Shown: positions 26,128 to 35,541, numbered from the stretch's first letter. The stretch is DNA of 64,000 bases from Gillisella vitis (GCF_001541345.2 NZ_LMVL02000002.1:248001-312000); one strand, 5' to 3'. The notes: a model not told the origin generated them from the letters alone. Translations and numbers: made by a program.

Positions 26128-27143
26128 ATAAGCCGCCAATCCGCAAAGCCGGAAATCCGTCTTTCCGTAAACCCGCATTCGCTGCCGTGCTTTTGTCCGC
26201 CGCCTCCCTTGCAGGCTGCGCCACGCCGCAGAAGCCGCCACAGATCCGCTATGACGCCGATGTACCGGCACTGCCGGCCGTTCCTGCCGCGCTGACCGAT
26301 GATCGTCCGAAGCCGCTGCATATTCCGCCTGGCTGGACGCCGGCGCGCGGAGGAGCCACGGCAACCACCCCGACCGGGCGAATTCAGAATGCCAATGACG
26401 CGGCCCGTGTCGAGCCGCGCCGGGAAGGCTACTACAACGCCATCCAGATCTATCCCTGGAGCGAAGGTGCCCTCTATCAGATCTATGCCGCACCCGGCCA
26501 GATCACAGACATCGCGCTCGAACCCGGCGAAAGCCTGACCGGAGCCGGGCCGATCGCCGCGGGCGACACCACGCGCTGGATTATCGGCGATACCGAGAGC
26601 GGCAGCGGCACGACCCGGCGCGTGCATGTGCTGGTGAAACCCTCACGTCCCGACATCACCACCAATCTGGTGATTTCCACCGATCGCCGCACCTACCTGA
26701 TCGAAGTACGCTCCGGTGAGAAACCCTATATGCCATCGGTTTCATGGTCTTACCCGCAGGTGCCGGGCTCGCGGCAGTCCATTCCTGACACGCCGGCTAT
26801 TCCGGCCATAGCGGCGCGAAACTACCGCTACGGCCTCACCGGCGATACGCCACCCTGGCGGCCAGTCTCCGTCTATGACGATGGTCGCAAGGTCTATGTC
26901 GAATTTCCGCGCGGCATCGTACAGGGGGAATTTCCGCCGCTCTTCGTCATCGGGCCGGAAGGCGAGGCGCAGATCGCCAATACCCGTATCTATCGAAACA
27001 TCCTGATCGTGGATCGCCTCTTCGGTGCGGCGGAATTGCGCCTAGGCAGCGGCAAGCATCAGCAGACTGTGAGGATCGTCCGAACAAGCGGAGTCGTGCA
27101 GGCGCCGACAGTCCAAACCAGGGAAGGAGGGCGGTCGTCATGA
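26124..27143 (+). CDS. trbG: TrbG (VirB9-like lipoprotein)
   Basis: Protein of 339 residues with a lipoprotein signal (A-S-L-A-G-C lipobox near residue 31), a Pro-rich linker, and the VirB9/CagX domain (YNAIQIYPWSEGALYQIY, later YRYGLTGD and FPRGIVQGEFPPLFVI). Outer-membrane core component. ATG 26124 overlaps the trbF stop. Confidence 0.93.
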   Translation: MNKPPIRKAGNPSFRKPAFAAVLLSAASLAGCATPQKPPQIRYDADVPALPAVPAALTDDRPKPLHIPPGWTPARGGATATTPTGRIQNANDAARVEPRREGYYNAIQIYPWSEGALYQIYAAPGQITDIALEPGESLTGAGPIAAGDTTRWIIGDTESGSGTTRRVHVLVKPSRPDITTNLVISTDRRTYLIEVRSGEKPYMPSVSWSYPQVPGSRQSIPDTPAIPAIAARNYRYGLTGDTPPWRPVSVYDDGRKVYVEFPRGIVQGEFPPLFVIGPEGEAQIANTRIYRNILIVDRLFGAAELRLGSGKHQQTVRIVRTSGVVQAPTVQTREGGRSS

Positions 27144-28309
27144 GCGAGGCCAACAACCGCGAAGATGCAACCCACGCCCGCGGTCTTGTTCCACCGATGC
27201 GCTTGCGCGCAGAACCGCCGCGCGTCACCCGGCTATCGCGCAAGGTGCTCGCCGGCCTTGGCCTGGTCGCGTCGCTCGGTATCGGCGGCGCATTGATCTA
27301 TGCGCTTCAGACTCGAGATCGCGGCAATGGTGGGGAAGAGCTCTACTCGACCGAGAACCGGACCACTGCCGACGGCCTGGCAGGTTTGCCGCGAGACTAT
27401 ACCGGTCCCATCCTGGGGCCGGCTTTGCCGGGTGATCTCGGCCGTCCAATCCTCAGTGCACGGGATCGTGGTCAGCCTGTCGTCGTGCCGACGATGGCGA
27501 CTCCGAATGTCGATCCGGCCGAGCAACGACGCCTCGCCGAAGCGGAAGCTGCCCGAACCAGCCGCGTGTTCTTCCAGACAGAAACACGGACGACGGCAAA
27601 CGCGATAACGCCCAACGCGAATACGACGCCGAATCTTGCCGGTCTCGATCAGGCCGGCGCTCCCACGGCACAGGACCGGCAGGCCGCCTTCCTCAACGCT
27701 GCCGTCGACCGCCGCACCGTTGCAGCCGATCGCGTGATGCCGCCGGCGTCGCCCTATGTGCTGCAGGCCGGTTCGGTGATATCCGGAGCACTTATCACCG
27801 GCATTCGCTCCGATCTCCCCGGCCAGATTACCGCCCAGGTCACCGAGAACATGTACGACAGCCCGACCGGCCGCATTCTGCTTGTGCCGCAGGGCACCCG
27901 CATTATTGGCCAATATGACAACAATGTCGGCTTCGGCCAGAGGCGTGTCCTCCTGGTCTGGAACCGGCTGATATTCCCGAATGGACGATCCATCGTTCTT
28001 GAACGACAGCTTGGCGCCGATACGCAGGGCTACGCCGGTCTCGAGGATGGGGTCGACTACCACTGGTGGGATCTGGCGAAGGCAGCCGGTCTCTCGACGC
28101 TGCTCTCGGTTGGTGCAGAACTCGCCATGGACGACGAGGACCGGCTGATCCAGGCCATCCGCAACGGTGGCCAGGATACGATCAATGATGCCGGACAACA
28201 GATCATCCGCCGCCAGCTCAATGTCGCGCCGACGCTGACCATCCGGCCGGGTTTCCCGGTCAGGATCGTTGTCACGCGCGACCTTGTGATGGAGCCCTAC
28301 AGAGGTTGA
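27140..28309 (+). CDS. trbI: TrbI (VirB10-like)
   Basis: Protein of 389 residues with a cytoplasmic N-terminus, one membrane span (about 36-55), a Pro/Thr-rich linker, and a C-terminal VirB10 beta-barrel domain (VLQAGSVISGALITGIRSDLPG, LLVPQGTRIIGQYDN). It bridges the inner and outer membranes in the Trb core complex. Last gene of the intact trb run. Confidence 0.95.
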   Translation: MSEANNREDATHARGLVPPMRLRAEPPRVTRLSRKVLAGLGLVASLGIGGALIYALQTRDRGNGGEELYSTENRTTADGLAGLPRDYTGPILGPALPGDLGRPILSARDRGQPVVVPTMATPNVDPAEQRRLAEAEAARTSRVFFQTETRTTANAITPNANTTPNLAGLDQAGAPTAQDRQAAFLNAAVDRRTVAADRVMPPASPYVLQAGSVISGALITGIRSDLPGQITAQVTENMYDSPTGRILLVPQGTRIIGQYDNNVGFGQRRVLLVWNRLIFPNGRSIVLERQLGADTQGYAGLEDGVDYHWWDLAKAAGLSTLLSVGAELAMDDEDRLIQAIRNGGQDTINDAGQQIIRRQLNVAPTLTIRPGFPVRIVVTRDLVMEPYRG

Positions 28310-28313
28310 CCCA

Positions 28314-28475
28314 ATGGCCAAATTAAAGCTCGGACCGCTTATCGAAGACAAGGCCGTCAAGATCAGCATTGAACATCCCGGACCACTGTATCGAGATACT
28401 ACTGCGTACGCCGATTATCTGAACAGTCGACATGTCTTTGTCTCACTTACAGGAGATGATACATGCCGCAATTAA
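28314..28475 (+). pseudogene. DUF2274 gene, N-terminal fragment
   Basis: It encodes 53 residues starting MAKLKLGPLIEDKAVKISIE, which is the DUF2274 N-terminus. It runs to A-Y-A-D-Y-L-N-S-R, then about 14 unrelated residues and a stop. The missing C-terminal half, starting A-E-L-L-N-R-Q-Q, is found at 29578. The start is 5 bp after trbI, the normal position of DUF2274 in trb-type ICEs. The 3' end overlaps the next, complete DUF2274 gene. I infer that one ancestral gene was split by a later insertion. Confidence 0.65.
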
Positions 28476-28744
28476 GACTTGGGCCTCTGCCAAAGGTCGG
28501 TGTTTTTCGGCTGGAGATCACGTTGCCGGAATCCCTCAAGGAAGAGCTCGACCTATATTCGGCCGAGCATGGTCGCCTCTACGAGCCGATAGAAACGGCT
28601 GCGTTGATCCCGCATATGCTGGAAGCGTTCATCCGCTCCGATCGCGGCTGGCGCAGCCGCAGGGCCAAGGCCGGCGGCGCGCGGCAGCGCGGTTTGTCTC
28701 CGCCGGCGAGCAGTACGACCCGTGGCGACGAGACATTGCCCTAG
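28463..28744 (+). CDS. DUF2274 domain protein
   Basis: Protein of 93 residues with the complete family pattern: L-R-L-G-P-L, then EITLPESLKEELDLYSAEHG, and LIPHMLEAFIRSDRGW. aggag lies 8 nt before ATG 28463. DUF2274 genes follow trbI in this ICE class and their role is unknown. It is a different paralogue from the split copy that surrounds it. Confidence 0.75.
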   Translation: MPQLRLGPLPKVGVFRLEITLPESLKEELDLYSAEHGRLYEPIETAALIPHMLEAFIRSDRGWRSRRAKAGGARQRGLSPPASSTTRGDETLP

Positions 28745-28784
28745 ATTCACGGCAACCCCGCCGCAGGGTGCGACTGACCCGATC

Positions 28785-29093
28785 TTAGCGGTTCGCGACG
28801 TATCGCAGATGGTTTGCGTGAATTACAGCGCGATGTGCGTCGGCCCATTCTGCCGTTTGTCGCACCTGCTCTGCAACCGAGTAGCCAAGTTTCGACAATG
28901 CATGGTCCACTCGTGGTGGCGTGGTCGCCCGAACGGTCTATTCGACCATGCCGTCCTGCTTGAGCATTTTGAGAGTTTGGGTGAGCATCTGCTGTGAGAT
29001 GCCGCTATAGCCAACCTGCCGCTTGATATCGTTGAACCGCCGGGGACGATCATGCAGCGCGACCACCACCTCCATCGTCCACTTGTCTGTGGA
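28785..29093 (-). pseudogene. HxlR-family regulator remnant
   Basis: The minus strand encodes the HxlR winged-helix core: STDKWTMEVVVALHDRPRRF, then NDIKRQVGYSGISQQMLTQT and LKMLKQDGMVE. A TAG at 28938-28940 interrupts it just before T-V-R-A-T-T-P-R-V, and the rest continues in frame to a TAA at 28785. The N-terminus is lost where the sequence joins the hydrolase remnant near 29094. An HxlR regulator facing a hydrolase gene is a common arrangement, so this was probably a former regulator-enzyme pair. Confidence 0.7.
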
Positions 29094-29094
29094 T

Positions 29095-29583
29095 ACAGGT
29101 CTCGGCACCCGTTATCGGCCGGGACCAGCCGATCATTGTCTTCTCGCATGGTCATGGTTCCTCCATAGACAGCTACGCCCCCTTAACCGATTTTTGGGCA
29201 GCGCAAGGATCCCTCGTGATCCAGCCGACCCACTGGATTCGAAGCGGCTTGGCCTTTGCACCGACGACCCTCGGCGCCCCTTGATCTGGCGACTTCGCCC
29301 GAAGGACATGAAGCGTATTCTCGACAATCTCGATCTGGTGTTGGGAGTCCGTCCCGTCTTGCCGGTCAGCTTGACCGCGGCCGGATAGCGGCTGCCGGGC
29401 ATTCCTTCGGAGCTCTCACGACCACTCCGCTGTTCGGCGCAAGAATGGTCAGCCCGGACGGTGATGCGAGGGAGGATATGTTCGACCCGGCCGGCGTGCT
29501 ACTCGCCGACGTCGGCCGGGGCGGGGATGACGTGAGTGCATTCGCCGCCGAGCATTTGCCTTTACTGAATTCACGCTTTGACG
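29095..29583 (+). pseudogene. Alpha/beta hydrolase remnant
   Basis: Pieces of an alpha/beta hydrolase appear in three frames. The order is IIVFSHGHGSSIDSYAPL (oxyanion region), DFWAAQG, then RLRPKDMKRILDNLDLVL, then the nucleophile elbow G-H-S-F-G and EHLPLLN. At least two frameshifts are needed, and the C-terminal catalytic part is missing. It is non-functional and ends where the DUF2274 C-terminal fragment begins. Confidence 0.7.
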
Positions 29584-29772
29584 AGAGAGTCTGGGAATGC
29601 CGAGCTGCTAAACCGTCAACAGGCTCAATCGTCGGCAGATCCCGCCAAGCTGATTGTACCGATGCTCGAGCGGTTCATCGCGACAGATCGCGGCTTTGTA
29701 AAAAAAAGCCTACTACGCAAGGCGTTACCAACCTACAACCTCGAATGCCCAAGGTCGACGAATAGCATGTAG
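29578..29772 (+). pseudogene. DUF2274 gene, C-terminal fragment
   Basis: The frame encodes A-E-L-L-N-R-Q-Q-A-Q, then DPAKLIVPMLERFIATDRGF, the C-terminal signature of DUF2274, followed by unrelated residues. Together with the N-terminal fragment at 28314 it rebuilds one family-length protein. About 1.1 kb of other sequence now separates the halves. Confidence 0.6.
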
Positions 29773-29916
29773 GTTTGCTGCAGATAATCCCAGCAACGGT
29801 CTCCGCTACATGCAGCAAGCTTTACAATGACGCAAAAATATTTCTGTATCGGATGTAGTCTGGTTTCGATTGCCAGCGAGGGCGCGAACCAGGAACAACT
29901 ACCGGCACCAGTAGGT

Positions 29917-30831
29917 CTAATTGACGTCCATATTTCGGTGTGATTTTTCGGTCGCCAATTCGAGAAATTGCTTTAGGGCCGGGTTCTGGTTTCGTAGCGA
30001 CCAAACAGCACTGAAATAGATGATCTTCGGACCATCAGAGATAGGCACGAACACTACTTCTCTGTGTGCGCTGCCGGACGTTGATGATAAGGCCAGCGAG
30101 ACACCGAATCCTTTGCCCACCATGTTCAACAGGTTATCTCGGCCAACGCCTTGTAGAGACATTCTCGGCTGAAAATTGGAATCGGAAAGTTGTCTTAGCA
30201 GATGATGATCGAGTTCCGCGCCAGCGATACCCGCCGGGATTAGAAATGTCTCATTGCGTACATTTTCCCAAACGACGCTATCAGCCGATGCAAGAAAATG
30301 TCGTCTTGGCAATGCAAGGAAAAGTTGTTCGTTCCAGAGTTGAACTGACTGGCATCTCGGCAGTTGCGGCTTTCCTGGCAGAAAGGCAACATCTATGCGG
30401 CCGCTAAGAACGCCAGCCGTGGCTTCTTCGAAGGTCGCTTCCGCTATCTTCACATCGACTTTGCGAAAGCGAGAATGATATTCCCCTACAAGATTGGGGA
30501 GGAATCCACTTGCCAAGGATGTCATCAAACCTATCCGTATCTTACCGGAGCCTTCACGATGGGTTGCCTTCATGTCCTTTACAGCTTCATGGATGTAAGA
30601 CGCACCCAAGGCGGCTTCTTCCAGGAATCTAGCCCCTGCTTCGGTCAACTTCGCTCCGCTAAGGCTGCGAACAAAAAGAGGCCCTCCGAGTCGCCGCTCA
30701 AGCAGTTGAATCCGGCGGCTGACAGTAGATTGGGACATGTCAATGGCCTCCGCAGCACGACGAAAACTGCCGTGTTCGGCGACGAGCAACGCATACCGTA
30801 AGTATCGCAGGTCAAGCGCAAGATCCGGCAC
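29917..30831 (-). CDS. LysR-family transcriptional regulator
   Basis: Protein of 304 residues with an N-terminal winged HTH (LRYLRYALLVAEHGSFRRAAEAI, then SQSTVSRRIQLLERRLG) and a C-terminal periplasmic-binding-like effector domain. It is convergent to the trb run. A LysR-type gene after trbI/DUF2274 is common in Tn4371-like elements, where it is called traR, so I read it as backbone rather than cargo. No inducer can be deduced. The gaps on either side (29773-29916 and 30832-31004) show nothing recognisable. Confidence 0.85.
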   Translation of the reverse strand: MPDLALDLRYLRYALLVAEHGSFRRAAEAIDMSQSTVSRRIQLLERRLGGPLFVRSLSGAKLTEAGARFLEEAALGASYIHEAVKDMKATHREGSGKIRIGLMTSLASGFLPNLVGEYHSRFRKVDVKIAEATFEEATAGVLSGRIDVAFLPGKPQLPRCQSVQLWNEQLFLALPRRHFLASADSVVWENVRNETFLIPAGIAGAELDHHLLRQLSDSNFQPRMSLQGVGRDNLLNMVGKGFGVSLALSSTSGSAHREVVFVPISDGPKIIYFSAVWSLRNQNPALKQFLELATEKSHRNMDVN

Positions 30832-31004
30832 GAAACATCCTTTTAACTGAAAGAGTGAGCCTAACTATTCTGACCGGCAGGGCCTCGGATTATTTAAGTC
30901 GGATCCGCTAAAAATCCGACGGCCAAGTGATGGTAGCGAATGGCGGTCAGATCGCTCTAGTACCCCCATCAGCAAGCAATGGGATTGCTAAAAAATTAAG
31001 GAAA

Positions 31005-31523
31005 TCAATTGAGTGACGTATCTAAGCGCCGAAACGTGCTGCGATGGAACACCAGGGGTTCGACATGCGGATTGATGCTGAAGAGGTGTAGGCGTAGAAG
31101 TATGATCTGATGATCACCGGCTTCAATCGTTTCGTGGATCGAGCATTCTATGACCATTGCTGCGTCGGAAACGAAAATTGCGCCCGCACGACTTGTTTCC
31201 CAGCTTATGTCCCGGAACCGATCAATTCCTTTGGCGGCGAGGCTGCTGCAAATGCCATGCTGTTCTGAGCCGAGTACGCTCAATCCGAGCCGTTCAGCGG
31301 TTTTCAGCACTGGCCAGGTTGAAGAGTTGTTCTGGATGCAGACCGAAACCAGGGGCGGGTCGAGAGAAACGGTGGTGAAGGATGCTACGGCCATGCCGGC
31401 CGGTTTGCCCTCTATTAATGCACATAACGCGGTTACGCCGCTCGGGAAGTACCCAAAGGCATTGCGCAAAGTGAGGGGGTCAAGTTGAGTCTGCTCTTGG
31501 TCTTTCATGATGATTTCTTTCAT
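31005..31523 (-). CDS. Flavin reductase (two-component monooxygenase partner)
   Basis: Protein of 172 residues of the flavin reductase-like (HpaC/NtaB) family. Key segments are LRNAFGYFPSGVTALCA, VASFTTVSLDPPLVSVCI and N-N-S-S-T-W-P-V-L. It would supply reduced FMN to the LLM monooxygenase in the same operon. Starts at 31523 and 31508 are both possible. It is the last gene of the minus-strand operon that begins at 34182. Confidence 0.85.
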   Translation of the reverse strand: MKEIIMKDQEQTQLDPLTLRNAFGYFPSGVTALCALIEGKPAGMAVASFTTVSLDPPLVSVCIQNNSSTWPVLKTAERLGLSVLGSEQHGICSSLAAKGIDRFRDISWETSRAGAIFVSDAAMVIECSIHETIEAGDHQIILLRLHLFSINPHVEPLVFHRSTFRRLDTSLN

Positions 31524-31555
31524 TTTCTTGCTGGTCGAACCCCTATCTCGGGTTT

Positions 31556-31897
31556 TTATTGGACGCTGGGAAGAAACGTCGCGGCTACCATCGGCATGCA
31601 GGCGACCGGGGAAAGGCAGACCGGAATGTCAACGGCGGCTGCAACCGCTCGCTGATGGCGGAACAAGCTGCCACCTGTTCCGCCAATCGCGCGGACACCG
31701 CAAGCGAAAAGCTCTCGCGCCAACCCGATGACCAGATCCTCCTCCGCTACATCCCCTGGATGCAGCGACCGGTAAAGGACCGGATAGGAATAGCTCGAAG
31801 GATTGCCGACGTCGCCAGGCTCGCCGCCATCAATGGCGAGAATTCCGATCGCGTAACCGTAGGATTCTGCGGCTGGTCGCGTAACGTATTTCGGCAT
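31556..31897 (-). pseudogene. Asp/Glu/hydantoin racemase-like gene, truncated
   Basis: It encodes 113 residues with ggagg before ATG 31897. The N-terminal half looks like racemase-family proteins: YGYAIGILAIDG, a P-S-S-Y-S-Y-P-V segment, then FACGVRAIGGTGGSLFRHQ and C-L-S-P. It stops at TAA 31556 just where relatives continue with a second domain. After the stop the same frame still reads K-P-E-I-G-V, the expected continuation. I infer a nonsense mutation followed by loss of the C-terminal half. Family assignment is tentative. Confidence 0.5.
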
Positions 31898-31925
31898 TGA
31901 ATTCGAAACCTCCGTCCCTTCTCGT

Positions 31926-32861
31926 TCAGCCTTTTCGCCGCCTGGATGTCCCCGCTTCCGGCGGTCCTGTCTTGATGGCGGCCGCATAGGCATCGAGGAC
32001 TTGTTCCAGGGTGGCATCCTTCCGGCCGACGAAAGCTTCGCGCAGCCCGAGTCTTGCCGAGGCCCAGAGCCTGCGGCCTGCGGCCTCAGTCATGATAGGA
32101 TCGAGCTCCATGGCGCGGATGTCTGTGGCGATCTCATCCATCTCAACGGCACGGCGTTCCGAATGAAGGACGTCGGTCAGGATGCACATGCCGACGAAAT
32201 CGCTGAACTTGGTCTTGTCCATCGAGCCGAAGAGCCCGGTCATCACCTCGCCGCGCACGCCCTGCAGCGTCGCGATGGTGAATGCCTCAACCACCAGCGC
32301 CTCTATTCCCTTGGTCACCACGCTGCGCAGCATCTTGACCATGGCGGCGTCGCCGGCTCGGTCATTCGCCACATCTATCGTCATCCCGCGCGGTATGAAC
32401 AGCTCGGCAAAGCGGCTAACCCCGGAACCGGAGCAGTAGAGTGTCACCGGCGCGCCGTAGATCGCCACGGATCCCATTAGGTTGGCGTCGACATAGAGGC
32501 CGCCCCCAGCCTCGATTGCTGCTGCGATCTGCCTCTTCTTCGACGGTGTCGAGGCGGAGATGTCCACATAGAGAGTGCCGGGCTTCAGAAAGGAGGTGGC
32601 CTCGCGCGCGACCTCAAGCGCATTGGCGACCAGGACGGCGGAAAAGATCACGTCACTTGCGCCGCAAAGCTCCGCCAGCGTATCCATGGTCGTCGCACCA
32701 GCCTCTCCGGCGAAGCGAAGAAATGCATCCGAATAGGGCGGTCGGTTGGTGCGGCCGTTGCAGAATACCAGCAGCCGCATTGAGGGCTGCTCCTTCAGAT
32801 GCTTTGAGAAGCAGGAGGCCGCCTCGCCGAAGCCGATGAATCCGACAGTAAGATCCGACAT
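31926..32861 (-). CDS. NAD(P)-dependent dehydrogenase, 6PGDH-like with DUF1932
   Basis: Protein of 311 residues. A Rossmann start, V-G-F-I-G-F-G-E-A-A, lies at residues 6-15. A middle region with YVDISASTPSKKRQIA and YVDANLMGS is typical of beta-hydroxyacid dehydrogenases, and a C-terminal DUF1932 helical domain follows. A lysine in V-K-M-L-R matches the usual catalytic position. It probably oxidises a hydroxyacid intermediate. It lies 7 bp downstream of the monooxygenase gene in one operon. Confidence 0.82.
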   Translation of the reverse strand: MSDLTVGFIGFGEAASCFSKHLKEQPSMRLLVFCNGRTNRPPYSDAFLRFAGEAGATTMDTLAELCGASDVIFSAVLVANALEVAREATSFLKPGTLYVDISASTPSKKRQIAAAIEAGGGLYVDANLMGSVAIYGAPVTLYCSGSGVSRFAELFIPRGMTIDVANDRAGDAAMVKMLRSVVTKGIEALVVEAFTIATLQGVRGEVMTGLFGSMDKTKFSDFVGMCILTDVLHSERRAVEMDEIATDIRAMELDPIMTEAAGRRLWASARLGLREAFVGRKDATLEQVLDAYAAAIKTGPPEAGTSRRRKG

Positions 32862-32868
32862 GATGCTA

Positions 32869-34182
32869 TCACCTCAAGTTCTGACGTAGCGTGGGGCCCT
32901 CGTAGGAAGTCCGCATCAGCCCGCGTTTTTGCAGGATTGGCACCACCGAGCGAGCGAACTGCTCCCAAGTCCCGGGAGACACTGTGGGCGTCAGGATGAA
33001 ACCGTCGCAGCCGCCAGCGGTGAACATCATCTCCAACTGATCGGCCACCTGCTCGGGCGTACCAACGACCTGAGGAGCAAGCTCGCTGGTCGCGAAGCGC
33101 TTGGCCGCTTCCCCGATAGTAAGGCCCTCGGCCTTGGTGCCCTGGAGGATAACGTCGAGCGAGCCGCGTGAACCTTCCTCCAGTTGCAAGTCCAGAAGAG
33201 ACTGGTCGGGCGTGTATTTCGAAAGATCGCTGCCAACATGCGAGGACATCAACGACATGCCGAGTTCCGGATCGACTAGGCTGTTGACATAGGCCTGCTT
33301 CTCCCGCGCAATCGATTCCGTCTCGCCGATGATCGGGTCGACGGACGGCAAGACGGCGCAATCGTCCGGATTGCGCCCGGCAGCGGCAAGGGCTTCACGC
33401 ATCTCGGCGCGGAAGGCGACCATTTCGCGGGTGCTATGCTGCAGCGTGAAGATCATTTCAGCCCAGCGGGCGGCAAAAGCGCGGCCAGGTCCGGAAGAGC
33501 CAGCCTGCATGATAACAGGATGCCCTTGCGGCGAGCGTGGAACGGTGAGCGGTCCGCGTGTTTTCACCCACTTGCCTTTGTAGTCGACGTAGCGGACCTT
33601 GGAAGGATCGGCGAAGACACCGTTTTCCTTGTCCATCACCAACGCGCCGTCTTGCCAGCTGTCCCAGAGATGCATGCATGCATCCACCACCTCGTGGGCT
33701 TTTTCGTATCGCTCACTGCGGCCGGGCATCGCCTCAAGCCCGAAATTGCGCGCTTCGGTGCTGCTGGCGGAAGTCACGACATTCCATGCCATACGGCCGC
33801 CACTCAATACGTCGAGCGTGCCGAGGACGCGGGCGATCTGGTAGGGATTGACAAACGTCGTCGAAAGCGTCGCGCCGAGACCGATATGCTTTGTGACCCG
33901 CGACATCATCGCCAGGATGGGAATGGGATCGAGCAGACTGAGCGCCCCACCCTTGGACACGAAAGTGTTGAAGTTGCCGTTATAATAGTCGTACAGGCCC
34001 ATCACGTCGGCGAAGAACAGGCAATCGAAGAAGCCCCTTTCGAGCGTTTGGGCAAGTTGCTCATACCAAGCCGGGTCGAGAAAGCCGTTGTCGGTTTCTG
34101 GATGGCGCCACATGCCGTGATGATGACTGGTAGGCCCTGCCTTCAGAAATGCCACGAGGCGCATCTTTCGTTTATCTGCCAT
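32869..34182 (-). CDS. LLM-class FMN-dependent monooxygenase (NtaA/SnaA/DszA type)
   Basis: Protein of 437 residues of the bacterial luciferase-like fold. Diagnostic segments are MWRHPETDN near residue 25, FFADVMGLYD, P-I-P-I-L-A-M-M-S-R-V-T-K-H-I-G-L-G-A-T, R-M-A-W-N-V-V-T-S and PVIMQAGSSGPGR. This subfamily uses FMNH2 from a separate reductase to cleave C-S, C-N or similar bonds. A reductase gene ends the same operon. aaggga precedes the ATG, and a LacI-type operator lies 71 bp upstream. The substrate is unknown. Confidence 0.88.
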   Translation of the reverse strand: MADKRKMRLVAFLKAGPTSHHHGMWRHPETDNGFLDPAWYEQLAQTLERGFFDCLFFADVMGLYDYYNGNFNTFVSKGGALSLLDPIPILAMMSRVTKHIGLGATLSTTFVNPYQIARVLGTLDVLSGGRMAWNVVTSASSTEARNFGLEAMPGRSERYEKAHEVVDACMHLWDSWQDGALVMDKENGVFADPSKVRYVDYKGKWVKTRGPLTVPRSPQGHPVIMQAGSSGPGRAFAARWAEMIFTLQHSTREMVAFRAEMREALAAAGRNPDDCAVLPSVDPIIGETESIAREKQAYVNSLVDPELGMSLMSSHVGSDLSKYTPDQSLLDLQLEEGSRGSLDVILQGTKAEGLTIGEAAKRFATSELAPQVVGTPEQVADQLEMMFTAGGCDGFILTPTVSPGTWEQFARSVVPILQKRGLMRTSYEGPTLRQNLR

Positions 34183-34252
34183 GCTGTTCCCTTTTTGTCA
34201 CTGCGAAACCGGCATCTGTTCGACTCTTAACACCGATCCAGAATCACTTCAA

Positions 34253-34264
34253 TGAACCGGTTCA
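34253..34264. promoter_or_regulatory. LacI-type operator O1 (monooxygenase operon)
   Basis: Perfect palindrome TGAACCGGTTCA, 71 bp upstream of the monooxygenase start. On the minus strand TTGAAG directly follows it as a candidate -35. One of four identical sites in the cargo cluster. Confidence 0.8.
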
Positions 34265-34272
34265 TCAATCGG

Positions 34273-35499
34273 TCATTTTTTTAGTTCGTTCGTCGTGAGT
34301 ATACGCTCCATGCGCATAACGAGCCCAAAAGAGAGCCAGCACAGAAGAATGCTGATAAGGGCGAGAACCGGCATGCCCGTCACTTGCCCGTCGAGGCGCT
34401 CACGCAGCAAGGCGGCCGAACTCGCTGCGCCCGCAGCCGAAGCGATGCTCGTTATTGCCGATACGAGGCACTGATACGCGATCCGGTCTTCCGGTTCCGC
34501 GATGCGGCTTGCTGTTGTCTGGGCCACCGTGCTGCGGGCAAGCTGGGCCGCCAGCAGCATTCCAAGCACAAAAGCCATGGCCGGCATCGGTTGATGCAGA
34601 AAGAAGGCATAAGAAAGCAATGCAGTGAGAACGAGGCCCGCCGCCAATGAGGCCGCCACCGTGCCGATCCGGTCGATGACCCAACCGGTACCGCCGGTGG
34701 CAACAAAGGAAAGCACACCTCCTACAAGATAGATGTAACCCAGTTCCGCTGTCGAGAAGCTGAGGTTCGTGAGAGCATAGGCGCTGATATGCGGCGAAAT
34801 CAGGAAAGTCGCGTAAGAAGCGCCGGCCGTCAGCATGAGGCCAGTTTTTCCGCCGGGCTTGGCGACAGCATTGAAGACATTGTCGACGGTCAGACGAACA
34901 CCGGCCAACCCAGCCTGCGTCGACCCGAACACGCCGAACAAGACAGGCAGAGACAACACGACATAAAGGCACGCGAGTAAGCCAAATGCAGATTGCCAGG
35001 AACCCGAAAGAGTCTGAACGGTCAACGAGATCGGCGCACCGAGCAGGAGCGCGAAGCCGTAAGCTCCGATGATCGCGCTCACGGCCCGACCTCGGGCCGC
35101 GTCGCTCGTCAGGTCAGACGCTGTGGCGATTACCAAGGCAAGCAAGGGACCGGAACAAAAGCCTGCCGCTACCCGGGCCGTCAACACCGTGGTAAAGCTC
35201 GCATGCGGAAACACGCCGATTACGCCGGTGGCCACAGCTATGGCCAGAAGCGCAAGCATAAGGGATCGGCGTCGATCGACTGTACCCAGGAAGAAGGCGC
35301 CCACTATGCCGCCGAGCCCTGCCGCGCCGTTGAAACAGACGCTGGTTAGCGCCACGCGGTGAACAGGAATTCCGAGATCGGCAGCCATGAAAGGGCCGAG
35401 CGGAAACACGATGACCGATCCGAGCGCATTTGTGAATGCGATCAGTCCAAGCAGTGCTACGAGAATAATATTGTGCTTTTTTCGCCTTGATCTAGTCAT
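34273..35499 (-). CDS. MFS transporter
   Basis: Protein of 408 residues with about 12 membrane segments and the MFS loop motif D-R-R-R-S-L near residue 75. The N-terminus is short and basic. It is divergent from the lacI-type gene and shares its operator region, so it probably moves the substrate or a product of this cluster. Import or export cannot be decided. Confidence 0.85.
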   Translation of the reverse strand: MTRSRRKKHNIILVALLGLIAFTNALGSVIVFPLGPFMAADLGIPVHRVALTSVCFNGAAGLGGIVGAFFLGTVDRRRSLMLALLAIAVATGVIGVFPHASFTTVLTARVAAGFCSGPLLALVIATASDLTSDAARGRAVSAIIGAYGFALLLGAPISLTVQTLSGSWQSAFGLLACLYVVLSLPVLFGVFGSTQAGLAGVRLTVDNVFNAVAKPGGKTGLMLTAGASYATFLISPHISAYALTNLSFSTAELGYIYLVGGVLSFVATGGTGWVIDRIGTVAASLAAGLVLTALLSYAFFLHQPMPAMAFVLGMLLAAQLARSTVAQTTASRIAEPEDRIAYQCLVSAITSIASAAGAASSAALLRERLDGQVTGMPVLALISILLCWLSFGLVMRMERILTTNELKK

Positions 35500-35541
35500 C
35501 GCAATCTTCGATGCTATTGTAAAATTTCTTCAATTTGCATG

